This document shows, piece by piece, positions 53,749 to 62,383 of a stretch of DNA of 64,000 nt (its first letter is position 1; each line of letters opens with the position of its first letter). The position numbers and the translations under genes are program-made. The notes under the pieces are model-generated. The model was not told the DNA's origin. It did no database searches and was given only the letters and a program-made list of their open reading frames with translations. The DNA is from Enterococcus pseudoavium NBRC 100491 (GTDB taxonomy: Bacteria; Bacillota; Bacilli; Lactobacillales; Enterococcaceae). Where the stretch lies: the NCBI RefSeq assembly GCF_001544295.1, contig NZ_BCQF01000011.1, forward strand, positions 1 through 64,000. Reading direction: 5' to 3'.

Positions 53749-55102
53749 TTTGTTTCCTCCAATCTTGCCTTCACGGCATCTATCAAACTCGCTTGAGTCT
53801 TATCTTTTAGTTTCAAAGCCAACATCACATCTTCATCAATCGTATCCTTGACGATGATGTGATGGATGACCACAGTGTCGTTCTGTCCTTGTCGCCACAG
53901 CCTTGCATTGGTCTGTTGGTAAAGCTCAAGGCTCCACGTTAACCCAAACCACACAAGGGTCGAACCACCTGCTTGTAGGTTCAGTCCGTGTCCCGCACTT
54001 GCTGGATGAATCATAGCAACAGGAATGTTTCCTTTGTTCCATTCTTCAATGTCGGAAGCTGTCTTAATTTGATGAACCTTGAACCGTTCTTTGATTCGCT
54101 CAAGGTCGTGTTGAAACCAATAAGCGATTAATATCGGCTTGCCGTTCGCTCCTTCAATCAAATCTTCCAAAGCATCCAATTTCTGGTCGTGAATGTGATG
54201 GCTGACGTTGAACTCGTCATAAATTGCACCATTCGCCATTTGCAGTAGCTTGTTGGAAAGAACTGCTGCATTAGCCGCATCGATGTCTGCATCTTTGAGT
54301 TGTAGCACCAAGTCCGCCTTAAATTTGTCGTACTTCAACCTCTCTGCCGGTCCAAGGTATACAGGCACTTCGTTTATCACGAGTTCAGGCATATCCAAGA
54401 AGTCCACCGACTTCATCGATATCGTAATATCGGAAATCTTATCGTAGATTTCTTGTTCGGCATTTTCTCGTGGTTTCCAAGAATAGATTTGCATGCCGTT
54501 CCGCTTATCAGGCAAGAAATACTTGTCCCGATACCTTGAGATGTAATATTCCAACCGCTCACCCATATCTAAAACCTTGAACTCCGCAAACAAGTCCATA
54601 AGACCATTACTTGAAGGCGTTCCCGTCAGACCAACGATTCGGTCAATCTTATGTCGGACTTTCATCAAACTTGTAAATCGTTTTGCCTTGTAGTTTTTGA
54701 AACTGCTCAACTCATCGATTATCACACAGTCAAAATCAAAGTCATAACCAGACTTCGTGATTAACCAATCCAGGTTTTCTCGGTTAATCAGATACAGGTC
54801 AGCCTTCTTCCAAAGTGCCTCTTTACGTTGCTTGGGTGTGCCGAGAACCACGGAATAGGTCAAATCTTTCAAGTGATCCCACTTCTCAATTTCACTTGGC
54901 CATGTTGAAGACGTTACTCTGAGGGGTGCGATGATTAAAGTTTTCTTGACGGAAAAATCGTCATACATCAAATCCTTAATGGCTGTGAGGGTCGTTACTG
55001 TTTTTCCAGACCCAAGCCCATATCAAGGAATAAAGCAGAAATCTTGTTGTTCTTGATGTGCTCCATCGCAAACTTCTGATATTCATGTGGTATGAACTTC
55101 AT
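53745..55102 (-). pseudogene. SNF2-family DNA helicase split by a one-base frameshift
   Basis: An N-terminal piece (ATG ending 55102, 34 residues before TAA) reads ISALFLDMGLG, and a second frame continues TVTTLTAIKDLMYDDF for about 408 residues with helicase motifs: IIDELSSF (DExx), GLTGTPSSNG (motif III) and ARLWRQGQND (motif VI). At 55006-55013 the text GGGTCTGG lacks one base; GGGTTCTGG would restore GLGSGKT, the Walker A. So the intact gene is about 452 residues. The start overlaps the VRR-NUC gene by 4 bases. Either a true mutation or a sequencing error. Confidence 0.85.
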
Positions 55103-55386
55103 CGGGCATCACCTCCAATTCTCTCAATCAATGCTGGAATCTGCTCAACATCATCAAGGATAAAGCACTTGAATCCTAAATCCTTGAATTGCTTCATCCG
55201 ATAAAGCTGTAATGCTCGAGGTTTCTTCGTTGGTGCTTTCGCCTCAACAAAGCCCATCTTGCCATTTGGCATAAGAACCAATCTGTCAGGCACACCAGAC
55301 AGCCCGGGTGATACGAACTTAGGACAAATACCACCTCTTGCCTTCACTGCTTTCACCAGTGCCATTTCAACTTGTCTTTCTCTCAT
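55099..55386 (-). CDS. VRR-NUC domain nuclease
   Basis: This 95-residue protein consists of a VRR-NUC (virus-type replication-repair nuclease) domain, with the metal residues in SGVPDRL and FVEAKAP (PD and ExK). These single-domain proteins often accompany an SNF2 helicase in phages, and here both overlap by 4 bases. The pair may resolve branched DNA during replication. ATG ending at 55386 overlaps the YozE-like gene end (ATGA). Confidence 0.9.
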   Translation of the reverse strand: MRERQVEMALVKAVKARGGICPKFVSPGLSGVPDRLVLMPNGKMGFVEAKAPTKKPRALQLYRMKQFKDLGFKCFILDDVEQIPALIERIGGDAR

Positions 55387-55592
55387 AGCCACACCGTCAA
55401 ATACTCAAAGTATGCATCACGCAATACTTCAAGATGCCCTTCGTTGGTGTAGTGAATCATCAGATATGCGACTTGCTTCTCGAATGACTTTTTCCAAGGA
55501 TAGGTCATATCATTTGAGGCAAACTCGTAAAATGCATCAAAACTGGCATCTCGTTTCCCGATACCGATTTCTAACCATTGCTTAAATTTCAT
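55383..55592 (-). CDS. YozE-like small protein
   Basis: The 69-residue protein has the features of the YozE SAM-like domain: FDAFYEFASND followed by YPWKKSFEKQVAYLMI and a final helix. Such proteins are small, acidic and of unknown function. ATG ending at 55592 follows GGAG; five earlier codons lack a site. Its upstream region holds the large inverted repeat. Confidence 0.65.
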   Translation of the reverse strand: MKFKQWLEIGIGKRDASFDAFYEFASNDMTYPWKKSFEKQVAYLMIHYTNEGHLEVLRDAYFEYLTVWL

Positions 55593-55607
55593 AGTGTTAA
55601 TCTCCAA

Positions 55608-55731
55608 TTCTTTTATTGGTGCATAGGTGTGAATACCTTTTCTATAACTTTATATAGGTCTTATTTTTTTACCTTCTAAGAAAAGTTATATAAAGGCATA
55701 CACCTTAATACACCATTACCGAAAAATCCCT
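55608..55731. other. AT-rich inverted repeat, candidate replication origin
   Basis: Arms at 55625-55651 and 55682-55706 form an imperfect inverted repeat of about 25 bases (AAGGTGTATGCCTTTATATAACTTT type), around a poly-A/T centre, with extra GGTGTAT copies at the edges. It lies directly beside the primase-helicase gene. Confidence 0.5.
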
Positions 55732-57975
55732 TTAATCTAGGAACTCCGAGGCTAGTTTCAAACCATAAACGGTGACACCTTTTTTACTTCGCCGGCGCGT
55801 GATTCCTTCGGCTTCCAAAGCTGTGTAGAAATCACCTGCACTCCTTGCATACTCACCGTTACGCATACAGAAAGCACGATACTCGGTATAAAGCTCGCCC
55901 GACTTTTGGGTGTAGGTCTTATCAACCTCACAACACTCATCCAAGAAATGACCTAACCAGTCATTATCAGATTTGTATTGCTTGAGGGCTTCATCAACCA
56001 CCACTGGCAGTGGAAGATGATAGTTAGCTGCAATGACTTTCTTTGCACCCTCGATAATCCACTGCAAGATAGCACCACCTGCATTTTCAAAGAGATAGTC
56101 TGCGTAATTCTTGATGTCTTTGTTGCCTTCAATCGTGGCAAGGAATGGAATGACAATCAGCCGTCTCCACGTCCCCTTATCAATCGCTCCAACCTTGGGC
56201 AGGTGATTGGTATAAAGCACCAAAGTATGGGTGGGTACATACTTGAACGGATCCTTGTATTTCTTCTCAGCCGCAATTTCGTCAGTCGAGCACAACTGCT
56301 TGATATTGGATGTGTTAAGGCGCATCCCTTCCTCAAGCTCGGCTGCGATGAGGAGGCGTTTGCCTTTCGCTTCCGCAAGTTCAGGTTTCACGTTTCTGCG
56401 GATTTGACTGGTCAAAATATCAGCGGAAATGCTACCCGAGTAATTCCCGAGCACTCGACTGATGACGTTCCAGAAAGTGGACTTCCCGTTTCGACCTTCA
56501 CCGTAAGAAATGATGAGTGCCTCAACGTAAACCTTGCCAATAGCAGCCAAACCCACAATCATCTGGACGTAATCAATTAGCTCTTGATCGCCCACGAAAA
56601 TGGTGTTAAGGGCATCCAACCAGACTTGGTCATTGTCAGAGCACGGGTCACATTCCGTCTGCTTGGTGATGTAGTCCTCTGCCTTGTGGGCTTGGGTTAC
56701 ACCGGTACGTAAATCGTAGGTGGCGGAAGGTGTGTTCAGAAGAAACTCGTTCACATCGAGAATGCGTTGCTCGATTTCAAGCATGGGACGTGCCACCTTT
56801 AAGGCTGACGTCAAATACTTGTCATCCCGTCTCTTCACTGCGTATTTCTTGTAAGCCTGAGCTGCCTCAAACAATTCATACGAGTGGGCTTGGACTTTGT
56901 TGAACATCGTCACTGCTTTCTTAGGACCAACGGATGCGAGAATTGCAAAAGCCCCGTTCTTCACCATTTCTTGGGTTTGTTTGGTAATAGCCGTTTCTGC
57001 TTCTTCAAGTTGGCGTTCCGTCAAAGCTTGAGCTACTGCTTGTGACTTGGGTGCAGACTCCTCCCAGTAAGACCCGTTGTAAACGATATAGTCGGTGGAT
57101 GGTGAATAGCGGAGTTTGCAGGCATACTCCCGTGCTAGGACAGTGGCTTGCCCCACATCTGAGTAGTCGGTCGGTTCAAGCTCTGTGTCCTTGTTGTACT
57201 GCTCTGGTGGAATGTAGTCTTCTTGCTGCTTGACCTTCTTCCCAAAGTTCACAGCTGAATTCCAGATGGTCTTAAGCTCCTCGTCAGGGAGTGGCGGATT
57301 ACAGTTCTCCGCCTGCTCGAGAAAGAGGTCATAAGTCTCTTTCTTTGCCCCGTACCGCTTGATGAGCTTTCCAGCGATGTGACTCATGGTCGAATTTCGA
57401 GACCCCTCGCCAATCTCCGACAAGCTGTTCTCCCAATCCGTAAACAAGTCCTCTGAAAGAGTGTCAGTAATGCGTTTCGAGCCTTCGTTGATTTCGACAT
57501 CGGTGTTGCTTGTTCCGAAAAGGAGTCTTGCTGCATCCATCGCATTGTCGTCAAAGTAAGGAAACACCTCGTTGATTTGTTGTTTCAAGTTGACGTATTC
57601 GTCCTTATCAGTGACAGGACTAATTGGGAAATAAACGTGGAACCGTGGACGAGCTACCTTATCACCCTTGACCTTGTTGTGATTGCGTGAATAGCTAACC
57701 GCAAAAGCAACATCTGGAAACTCCATCGCCACATCAAGGGAAGTTACCCAATCAGATGGGTTATCCGAATGGTCATTGTCGCAATCGAGCGGAATCACAT
57801 CAGACTGGATGAAGTTGTCACCTTTTCGGTAGTTGTTCTTATATTCCGCAGTGACGTGGTCATATTGAACAGCATGTTGGAAACTTACCTTGTCAGTGAC
57901 CACATCCTTAGTTGGGAACACGCTGGTCTTGGAATTGCCGACAGAGTTCGCTGTGTAAAGCGTGAAATTAATCAT
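55732..57975 (-). CDS. Primase-helicase (AEP primase and D5/P4 SF3 helicase)
   Basis: The 747-residue protein joins an archaeo-eukaryotic primase (DCDND at 64-68 and RFHVYF near 111-116), a PriCT-type segment (MSHIAGKLIKRYG) and a P4/D5-type superfamily 3 helicase with Walker A GEGRNGKST at 492-500, Walker B LLIAAELE and a C-terminal winged-helix part. It initiates and unwinds at the phage origin, probably the inverted repeat beside it. AAGGAGG precedes the ATG. Confidence 0.93.
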   Translation of the reverse strand: MINFTLYTANSVGNSKTSVFPTKDVVTDKVSFQHAVQYDHVTAEYKNNYRKGDNFIQSDVIPLDCDNDHSDNPSDWVTSLDVAMEFPDVAFAVSYSRNHNKVKGDKVARPRFHVYFPISPVTDKDEYVNLKQQINEVFPYFDDNAMDAARLLFGTSNTDVEINEGSKRITDTLSEDLFTDWENSLSEIGEGSRNSTMSHIAGKLIKRYGAKKETYDLFLEQAENCNPPLPDEELKTIWNSAVNFGKKVKQQEDYIPPEQYNKDTELEPTDYSDVGQATVLAREYACKLRYSPSTDYIVYNGSYWEESAPKSQAVAQALTERQLEEAETAITKQTQEMVKNGAFAILASVGPKKAVTMFNKVQAHSYELFEAAQAYKKYAVKRRDDKYLTSALKVARPMLEIEQRILDVNEFLLNTPSATYDLRTGVTQAHKAEDYITKQTECDPCSDNDQVWLDALNTIFVGDQELIDYVQMIVGLAAIGKVYVEALIISYGEGRNGKSTFWNVISRVLGNYSGSISADILTSQIRRNVKPELAEAKGKRLLIAAELEEGMRLNTSNIKQLCSTDEIAAEKKYKDPFKYVPTHTLVLYTNHLPKVGAIDKGTWRRLIVIPFLATIEGNKDIKNYADYLFENAGGAILQWIIEGAKKVIAANYHLPLPVVVDEALKQYKSDNDWLGHFLDECCEVDKTYTQKSGELYTEYRAFCMRNGEYARSAGDFYTALEAEGITRRRSKKGVTVYGLKLASEFLD

Positions 57976-58312
57976 GGAAAACCTCCTTCATCTCCTCGTC
58001 AAAATAACGGATATGCTTGCCCCACCATTGGGCTTGTTCCAACTCAATCGCCATCCCCTTCGACAGGTGGTTGCCAATGACCCAGATTTCCTCACATTTG
58101 CCGAGCAGGACTAAGTCCATATGGATAGCCAATTCACGCTCGGTAGTTTCATCCATAAACTGTGGGTACATGAGATGTGGGGCGACTGGCATACAATCGT
58201 GGTCAACAGCATAACGACAGTAGCGCTTGGTCTTTTCAATATTTGTTAACTCATCGCCTGAGAAAGCTGAGCAGATATAAACCATTGGTCGGTAATCAGA
58301 TCGTTTAGGCAT
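57968..58312 (-). CDS. Nucleoside deoxyribosyltransferase-like fold protein (DUF4406/DUF7768-like)
   Basis: The 114-residue protein opens MPKRSDYRPMVYICSAFSGD, with Rossmann-like strands and an EEIWVIGNHLSKGMAIELEQA segment, typical of DUF4406-type proteins related to nucleoside 2-deoxyribosyltransferases. It may act on nucleotides in phage metabolism. AGGAG lies 6 bases before the ATG, which is inside the zinc-ribbon gene; it overlaps the primase gene by 8 bases. Confidence 0.72.
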   Translation of the reverse strand: MPKRSDYRPMVYICSAFSGDELTNIEKTKRYCRYAVDHDCMPVAPHLMYPQFMDETTERELAIHMDLVLLGKCEEIWVIGNHLSKGMAIELEQAQWWGKHIRYFDEEMKEVFHD

Positions 58313-58517
58313 TGGGTTCTCCTTCCTGAATTTTCCGACTGCAGTTGGCACAGCAAACTGCCGTACTAAACAAATCAGAATCTCCATCTTTCAAAACTTC
58401 TGCTAAGTCCACCGAAACTTCTACCCCACATTTGGGACAAGTGCAGTAGACGTTTTCATCTGTGATTTCGATGGTCAGTTCAGCCACATCACTCATTTTT
58501 TCTTTCACATAAAACAT
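58305..58517 (-). CDS. Small zinc-ribbon protein
   Basis: The 70-residue protein has CTCPKC and CCANC pairs about 25 residues apart, a zinc ribbon, and an acidic remainder. AAGGAGGTC precedes the ATG with 9 bases. It lies in the early operon between Rha and the deoxyribosyltransferase-like gene. Function unknown; similar small ribbons occur widely in early phage operons. Confidence 0.7.
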   Translation of the reverse strand: MFYVKEKMSDVAELTIEITDENVYCTCPKCGVEVSVDLAEVLKDGDSDLFSTAVCCANCSRKIQEGEPNA

Positions 58518-58521
58518 AGAT

Positions 58522-59190
58522 TTAGACCTCCTTAAATTTCTTCATGTAGTACCATTCGAGCTTTTGCTTGCGTTCGTGGTAATCAGGAACTGAAAGCAAT
58601 AAGCCCGTGTCGATACGTTGCAGGATATCAAGTTGCTCACGTTCTTGATTTGTAAGATACGGACGAATACTTGATACATCTAACGGGATTCCATTTTTCA
58701 GCTTGTACTCTTTTGCGCTCATACCAGTGACAATCTTATTGAGCATATTTGCTTCGTTACTGTAATGATGTGGACGAGGGTTCTCGTGAATCAATGTGAT
58801 GTTGTCCGTCAGTATCGGGTACTCTACTCGCAAATCGTCACGAACTTTGATGGTCGCTTCCATCTGGTTAAACAAGTCGATGTAGAACTCTTTAATCCTC
58901 ATCGCTTTCTTGCCAGTGAATCCCATTACCAAAATCATGAAGCCATCACGAGTCATGAAATAGCATGGACGTTTTTGGTTCTGTGCATCTCGGTATGACC
59001 CGGGCTCAAAATTGAGCCGAGCAAATTGACGGCTAACACCCGAGTCAACCGAGATGATGTTTTCGATGGCACGTAGCACGTTCTTGTGTTTCTTCTCGAA
59101 ATACTGAGCAACATACAAACTGTCGACACGAGCAGTGTCATGAGAGTCGGCAAAAATGCCATACTCGTTTTTAGGGATTAATTCTTTCAT
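58522..59190 (-). CDS. Rha family phage regulator
   Basis: The 222-residue protein has the N-terminal Rha/pRha domain: DSLYVAQYFEKKHKNVLRAIENI, later YFMTRDGFMILVMGFTGKKAM and FYIDLFNQME, and a C-terminal helical domain (SAKEYKLKNGIPLDVSSIRP) that may bind DNA. Rha proteins regulate phage growth and interfere with superinfection. A ribosome site AGGAGGCG precedes the ATG and a 35-bp element lies 52-86 bases upstream. Confidence 0.87.
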   Translation of the reverse strand: MKELIPKNEYGIFADSHDTARVDSLYVAQYFEKKHKNVLRAIENIISVDSGVSRQFARLNFEPGSYRDAQNQKRPCYFMTRDGFMILVMGFTGKKAMRIKEFYIDLFNQMEATIKVRDDLRVEYPILTDNITLIHENPRPHHYSNEANMLNKIVTGMSAKEYKLKNGIPLDVSSIRPYLTNQEREQLDILQRIDTGLLLSVPDYHERKQKLEWYYMKKFKEV

Positions 59191-59241
59191 TACTAATCCG
59201 CCTCCTATTTGTTATTAGGAAGGGCTTCTCTTACCCTCCTA

Positions 59242-59276
59242 AGTTACAGGCGAACCAAAACGTCAAAAATAAACCC
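59242..59276 (-). repeat. 35-bp element, copy 2 (upstream of the Rha gene)
   Basis: Same 19-base core AGTTACAGGCGAACCAAAA and TAAACCC as at 29915-29949, with identical 28-base offset. Next to it TTGACG and CGTCAA on the minus strand form a further inverted pair. Confidence 0.7.
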
Positions 59277-59335
59277 CCTTGACGAAAAAAATTTCAAAAT
59301 AATTCGCGAAGCCTTTTCTGACTCCACAATTTCAA

Positions 59336-61273
59336 CTAATCTTTCTGGTAAAACATGCACTCGTAACCGTCCGCATTGAGTAATAGCCCATCTGCCCATG
59401 AGGGAGCTTGAACCATGATTTTGTTAATCTTCTCAACCGTTGTTGCAGGTTCAACTTCAATAATCACCTCATCATGAACTGAACCAACGATGTCATATTG
59501 ACGCAGGTTTTCCATCGCAAAGCAAAGAATGTCACGCGCCATAGCTTGCACAATGTTTTCGACAAACTTCGGACCATAGCTTTCAAGCCGTTCCCACTTC
59601 TTCGTTGCCCCTACTCCTTCATAAGTGACAGACTCTCCACCAAAGCGATTCTCTCCAATCTGGGGTTTCACGTAAGCAAGCTTTCGACCAGATAAAAGAT
59701 GGATAAAGAGAAAGCCTGATTTGTATTCAAACTTGATACCGTGTGTTTCCGTCTTTCCACGCTGCTTGACACAGTCTTTTACTGCACGGTCTACGTCCCA
59801 CCACAGCTTTGTAATTGCTGGATTGGAATCACGCCACGAGGTTACTAGCGGTTGAAGTTCCTCTTCGGTTAGCCCCATATTCAATGCACCCATTGCTTTG
59901 AGTGCTCCGACCGAGCCACCGTAGCCTAGAGCCAACTCTGAGATTTTCCCTTTTTGACGGAGGTGTTGATTCACACCATGCTTTTCAACAGGAACACCAA
60001 ACATCTGACTAGCTGATGCACAGTAAATGTCGCCACCATTCTTGAATACCTCTTGTCGCCATTTCTCACCTGCGAGCCAAGCAATGACTCGTGCCTCAAT
60101 CGCAGAAAAATCGGATACGATGAACTTCATTCCCTCTCTTGGTATAAAGGCAGTCCGAATCAATTCAGAAAGGACGTTAGGGACACTGTCATATAGCAAG
60201 GAAAGAGAATCATAATCACCCTGACGGACAAGGCCACGCGCTTCCTCCAAGTCTGCCATATGGTTTTGAGGGAGGTTTTGTAGTTGAATACCACGGCCTG
60301 CAAATCGACCTGTGCGGTTGGCTCCATAAAATTGAAAAAGTCCTCTGGCACGATTATCTGAGCAGGCAAAATTCTGCATCGCCTGATACTTCCTGACTGA
60401 TGACTTGGCCAGTTGTTGGCGGAGTATCAGCACTTCTTTTAGCAATTCATCATCAGTAGAAGCGAGTAATTCAGCTACTGCAGCCTTACCAAGTGATTCA
60501 GCTTCAAGACCATGGTCGTTCAACCAACTACGCATCTGAAGGACACTGTTGGGATTTTCGAGTTCTGTTAACTCCTTCAATTTTTCGTTTATTTCATTCT
60601 TCGATAATTCATCCAAACGAACTGCTGCATCCGCCAAGGTCATATCAATTTCGATTCCTCGGTCATTGATTTCTTGATCCAGCCAATATTCCTCCCACGT
60701 TTCTTGAGGTACGGGAAAGCTTGATAGTTTCTTCTGTATTGCTAGTTCAACCTCAACGTCACGAATGTTGTAATCCTTAAAGGATGCCCACTTATCTGGT
60801 GCATTGTGAGGGTGGTTACGAGTTCGACCACCGTTTGTTTTGGTTGGATTACAAGGCACACAAAAATATCGAATTAAGTCTTTCCCTTCCGACAGTTTTT
60901 GCTTATCTAGCCCGAGAACTGCACCAACACCTGCAAGTGATAAAGGCAAGCCTAAAGTAGCTGCCCAAATCATCGTGCACTGCCAAGCTCGTGGACTGAG
61001 AAAATCGTCAATCCCCAGAAAACGTGATAGGCACACACGCTCAAAGTTCGCATTGAATGCGTGTTTAATCACTGATTCATCAGATAGTGCTTCAAGGATT
61101 TCTTGAGGTATGTGCTCCCCTTGACTAAGGTCAACCACCTCCACAAGACTTCCATCCACGCTGTAAGCGAATAGCATAATTTCAAAGTCTGGACTTTCCG
61201 AATATTTGTAGACTCCGCATTTCGAGATATCGACACTCGAATAGGTCTCAAGATCCAATGAAAGATGTTTCAA
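59336..61273 (-). CDS. Phage family A DNA polymerase
   Basis: This 645-residue replicative polymerase keeps an active-looking 3'-5' exonuclease: LDLET with Asp7 and Glu9, AFNANFE near 72-78 and YNIRDVE near 168-174. Polymerase motifs are VSDFSAIEAR (A, Asp388), RQKGKISELALGYG (B, 439-452) and SVHDEV (C, 598-603). It lacks the 5' nuclease domain. The start is TTG, 9 bases from GGAG. The gene lies in the early operon between DUF2815 and Rha. Confidence 0.93.
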   Translation of the reverse strand: MKHLSLDLETYSSVDISKCGVYKYSESPDFEIMLFAYSVDGSLVEVVDLSQGEHIPQEILEALSDESVIKHAFNANFERVCLSRFLGIDDFLSPRAWQCTMIWAATLGLPLSLAGVGAVLGLDKQKLSEGKDLIRYFCVPCNPTKTNGGRTRNHPHNAPDKWASFKDYNIRDVEVELAIQKKLSSFPVPQETWEEYWLDQEINDRGIEIDMTLADAAVRLDELSKNEINEKLKELTELENPNSVLQMRSWLNDHGLEAESLGKAAVAELLASTDDELLKEVLILRQQLAKSSVRKYQAMQNFACSDNRARGLFQFYGANRTGRFAGRGIQLQNLPQNHMADLEEARGLVRQGDYDSLSLLYDSVPNVLSELIRTAFIPREGMKFIVSDFSAIEARVIAWLAGEKWRQEVFKNGGDIYCASASQMFGVPVEKHGVNQHLRQKGKISELALGYGGSVGALKAMGALNMGLTEEELQPLVTSWRDSNPAITKLWWDVDRAVKDCVKQRGKTETHGIKFEYKSGFLFIHLLSGRKLAYVKPQIGENRFGGESVTYEGVGATKKWERLESYGPKFVENIVQAMARDILCFAMENLRQYDIVGSVHDEVIIEVEPATTVEKINKIMVQAPSWADGLLLNADGYECMFYQKD

Positions 61274-61335
61274 AATAAATCACTCCAAGCTAAAACAGGC
61301 GACAGGAGATAGCCCCCATCGCCCTGAGTTCGTTC

Positions 61336-61881
61336 CTATGCTAAAAAGTCGTCATCTGCCAAAGTTTCAAAATCATCACTTGCACTTGATTTACCCGCAA
61401 GTGGTTCTCCATCTCGAACAAATTGAAGATTTCCAAGACCTGCTGCAATACCTTTATTCCCATTTGAATTAAAGGCATAAAAGTTGATTGACACACGAGC
61501 GTAGCATCCGCTATAAACTTGTGATTGGTCGAGAATTGGTTGAACATTTTGATCCACAATTTGAGGTGGGGTAGTCGAGTTAGCATTGATGAAATAGTGC
61601 CCTTTGTACGCTTCGTCATCACGTTCAATATCCCCGTCACGAAGGGGCAATTTGATAGCTGCTTTATTTGGTTTCTTGCCCCCAAATTTAGCAAGCCCCT
61701 CTTCAATTGCTGCATCAATAGCTTTTTCAATAGCATCGAGTGTTGCTGTATCTGATTTAGGAATCAAGACAGCAGTTGAATATTTTTCTGGACCACCATT
61801 AATTGATACTGGAGTCCATCCATGAAAGTATGAGAGACGGGTGTTCTTTGACGTTACAACTTTAGTTTTATTCTTGTTCAT
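61336..61881 (-). CDS. DUF2815 family protein (single-strand DNA-binding-like)
   Basis: The 181-residue protein has an OB-like beta core (TRLSYFHGWTPVSING, then a long middle) and ends with an acidic DDFETLADDDFLA tail reminiscent of SSB. DUF2815 proteins of Gram-positive phages are believed to bind single-strand DNA during replication. Here it precedes the DNA polymerase in transcription order. GGAGGAAAAAACAA before the ATG lies inside the homing endonuclease gene. Confidence 0.8.
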   Translation of the reverse strand: MNKNKTKVVTSKNTRLSYFHGWTPVSINGGPEKYSTAVLIPKSDTATLDAIEKAIDAAIEEGLAKFGGKKPNKAAIKLPLRDGDIERDDEAYKGHYFINANSTTPPQIVDQNVQPILDQSQVYSGCYARVSINFYAFNSNGNKGIAAGLGNLQFVRDGEPLAGKSSASDDFETLADDDFLA

Positions 61882-62383
61882 TTGTTTTTTCCTCCGTAAT
61901 ATCGTTTAAATTGGCAAACTTGCCATGATAATGAATGGCTGCTACATTGTATGCAACCGCAGCCTGTTCTTCAGTATCGTACCTACCGATGAACTTATTT
62001 TTGTTATAGTGGCTAATTTGAGCTTTCCATTTCTTCCGTTTTGGGTCATAAGAAACACCAAGATACCGAGAAGTAGATGGCTTGTTCTTATTCTTGCCAC
62101 GATTCGCATTATTTTGTTTTCGGGTTACAAACCTTAGATTGCACTTCCTGTTATCAAGCCGATTTCTATTGATATGGTCTACGAACAATCCTGGTGGTGG
62201 TGTTCCCATGATATCCCGATGCATCAAAATACAGCTGACCTTGTTTCGTCTAAGTGATAATTCTTTATCGTACCTTCGAGCATAGCCACAATTGTTGATG
62301 TTGTAGGTAAATCCTTTCAAACGTTCATAGTCATCGTCATCAACTATAGCGACTGCTCCATGATTAAGTGGAATCTCTTTCAT
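61868..62383 (-). CDS. HNH-AP2 homing endonuclease
   Basis: This 171-residue protein combines an HNH nuclease (MHRDIMG, VDHINRNRLDN, LRFVTRKQNNAN) with an AP2 DNA-binding domain (YLGVSYDPKRKKW, near 108-120, and EEQAAVAYNVAA). It is a typical free-standing selfish endonuclease. It overlaps DUF2800 by 20 bases on one side and DUF2815 by 14 on the other, carrying the ribosome site for DUF2815, so it inserted without breaking either gene. GGAGGTG precedes the ATG. Confidence 0.88.
   Translation of the reverse strand: MKEIPLNHGAVAIVDDDDYERLKGFTYNINNCGYARRYDKELSLRRNKVSCILMHRDIMGTPPPGLFVDHINRNRLDNRKCNLRFVTRKQNNANRGKNKNKPSTSRYLGVSYDPKRKKWKAQISHYNKNKFIGRYDTEEQAAVAYNVAAIHYHGKFANLNDITEEKTNEQE

Noticed and set aside
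54990-55020. Programmed frameshift in the SNF2 helicase
   Set aside because: GGAAAAAC does not offer a good X XXY YYZ heptamer in phase, and a shift there would lose the Walker A glycine. A one-base deletion explains it better.
55978-56580. Plus-strand open frame of 200 codons over the primase-helicase
   Set aside because: Antisense shadow of the SF3 helicase region; composition rich in Cys, His and Phe as expected for a mirror frame.
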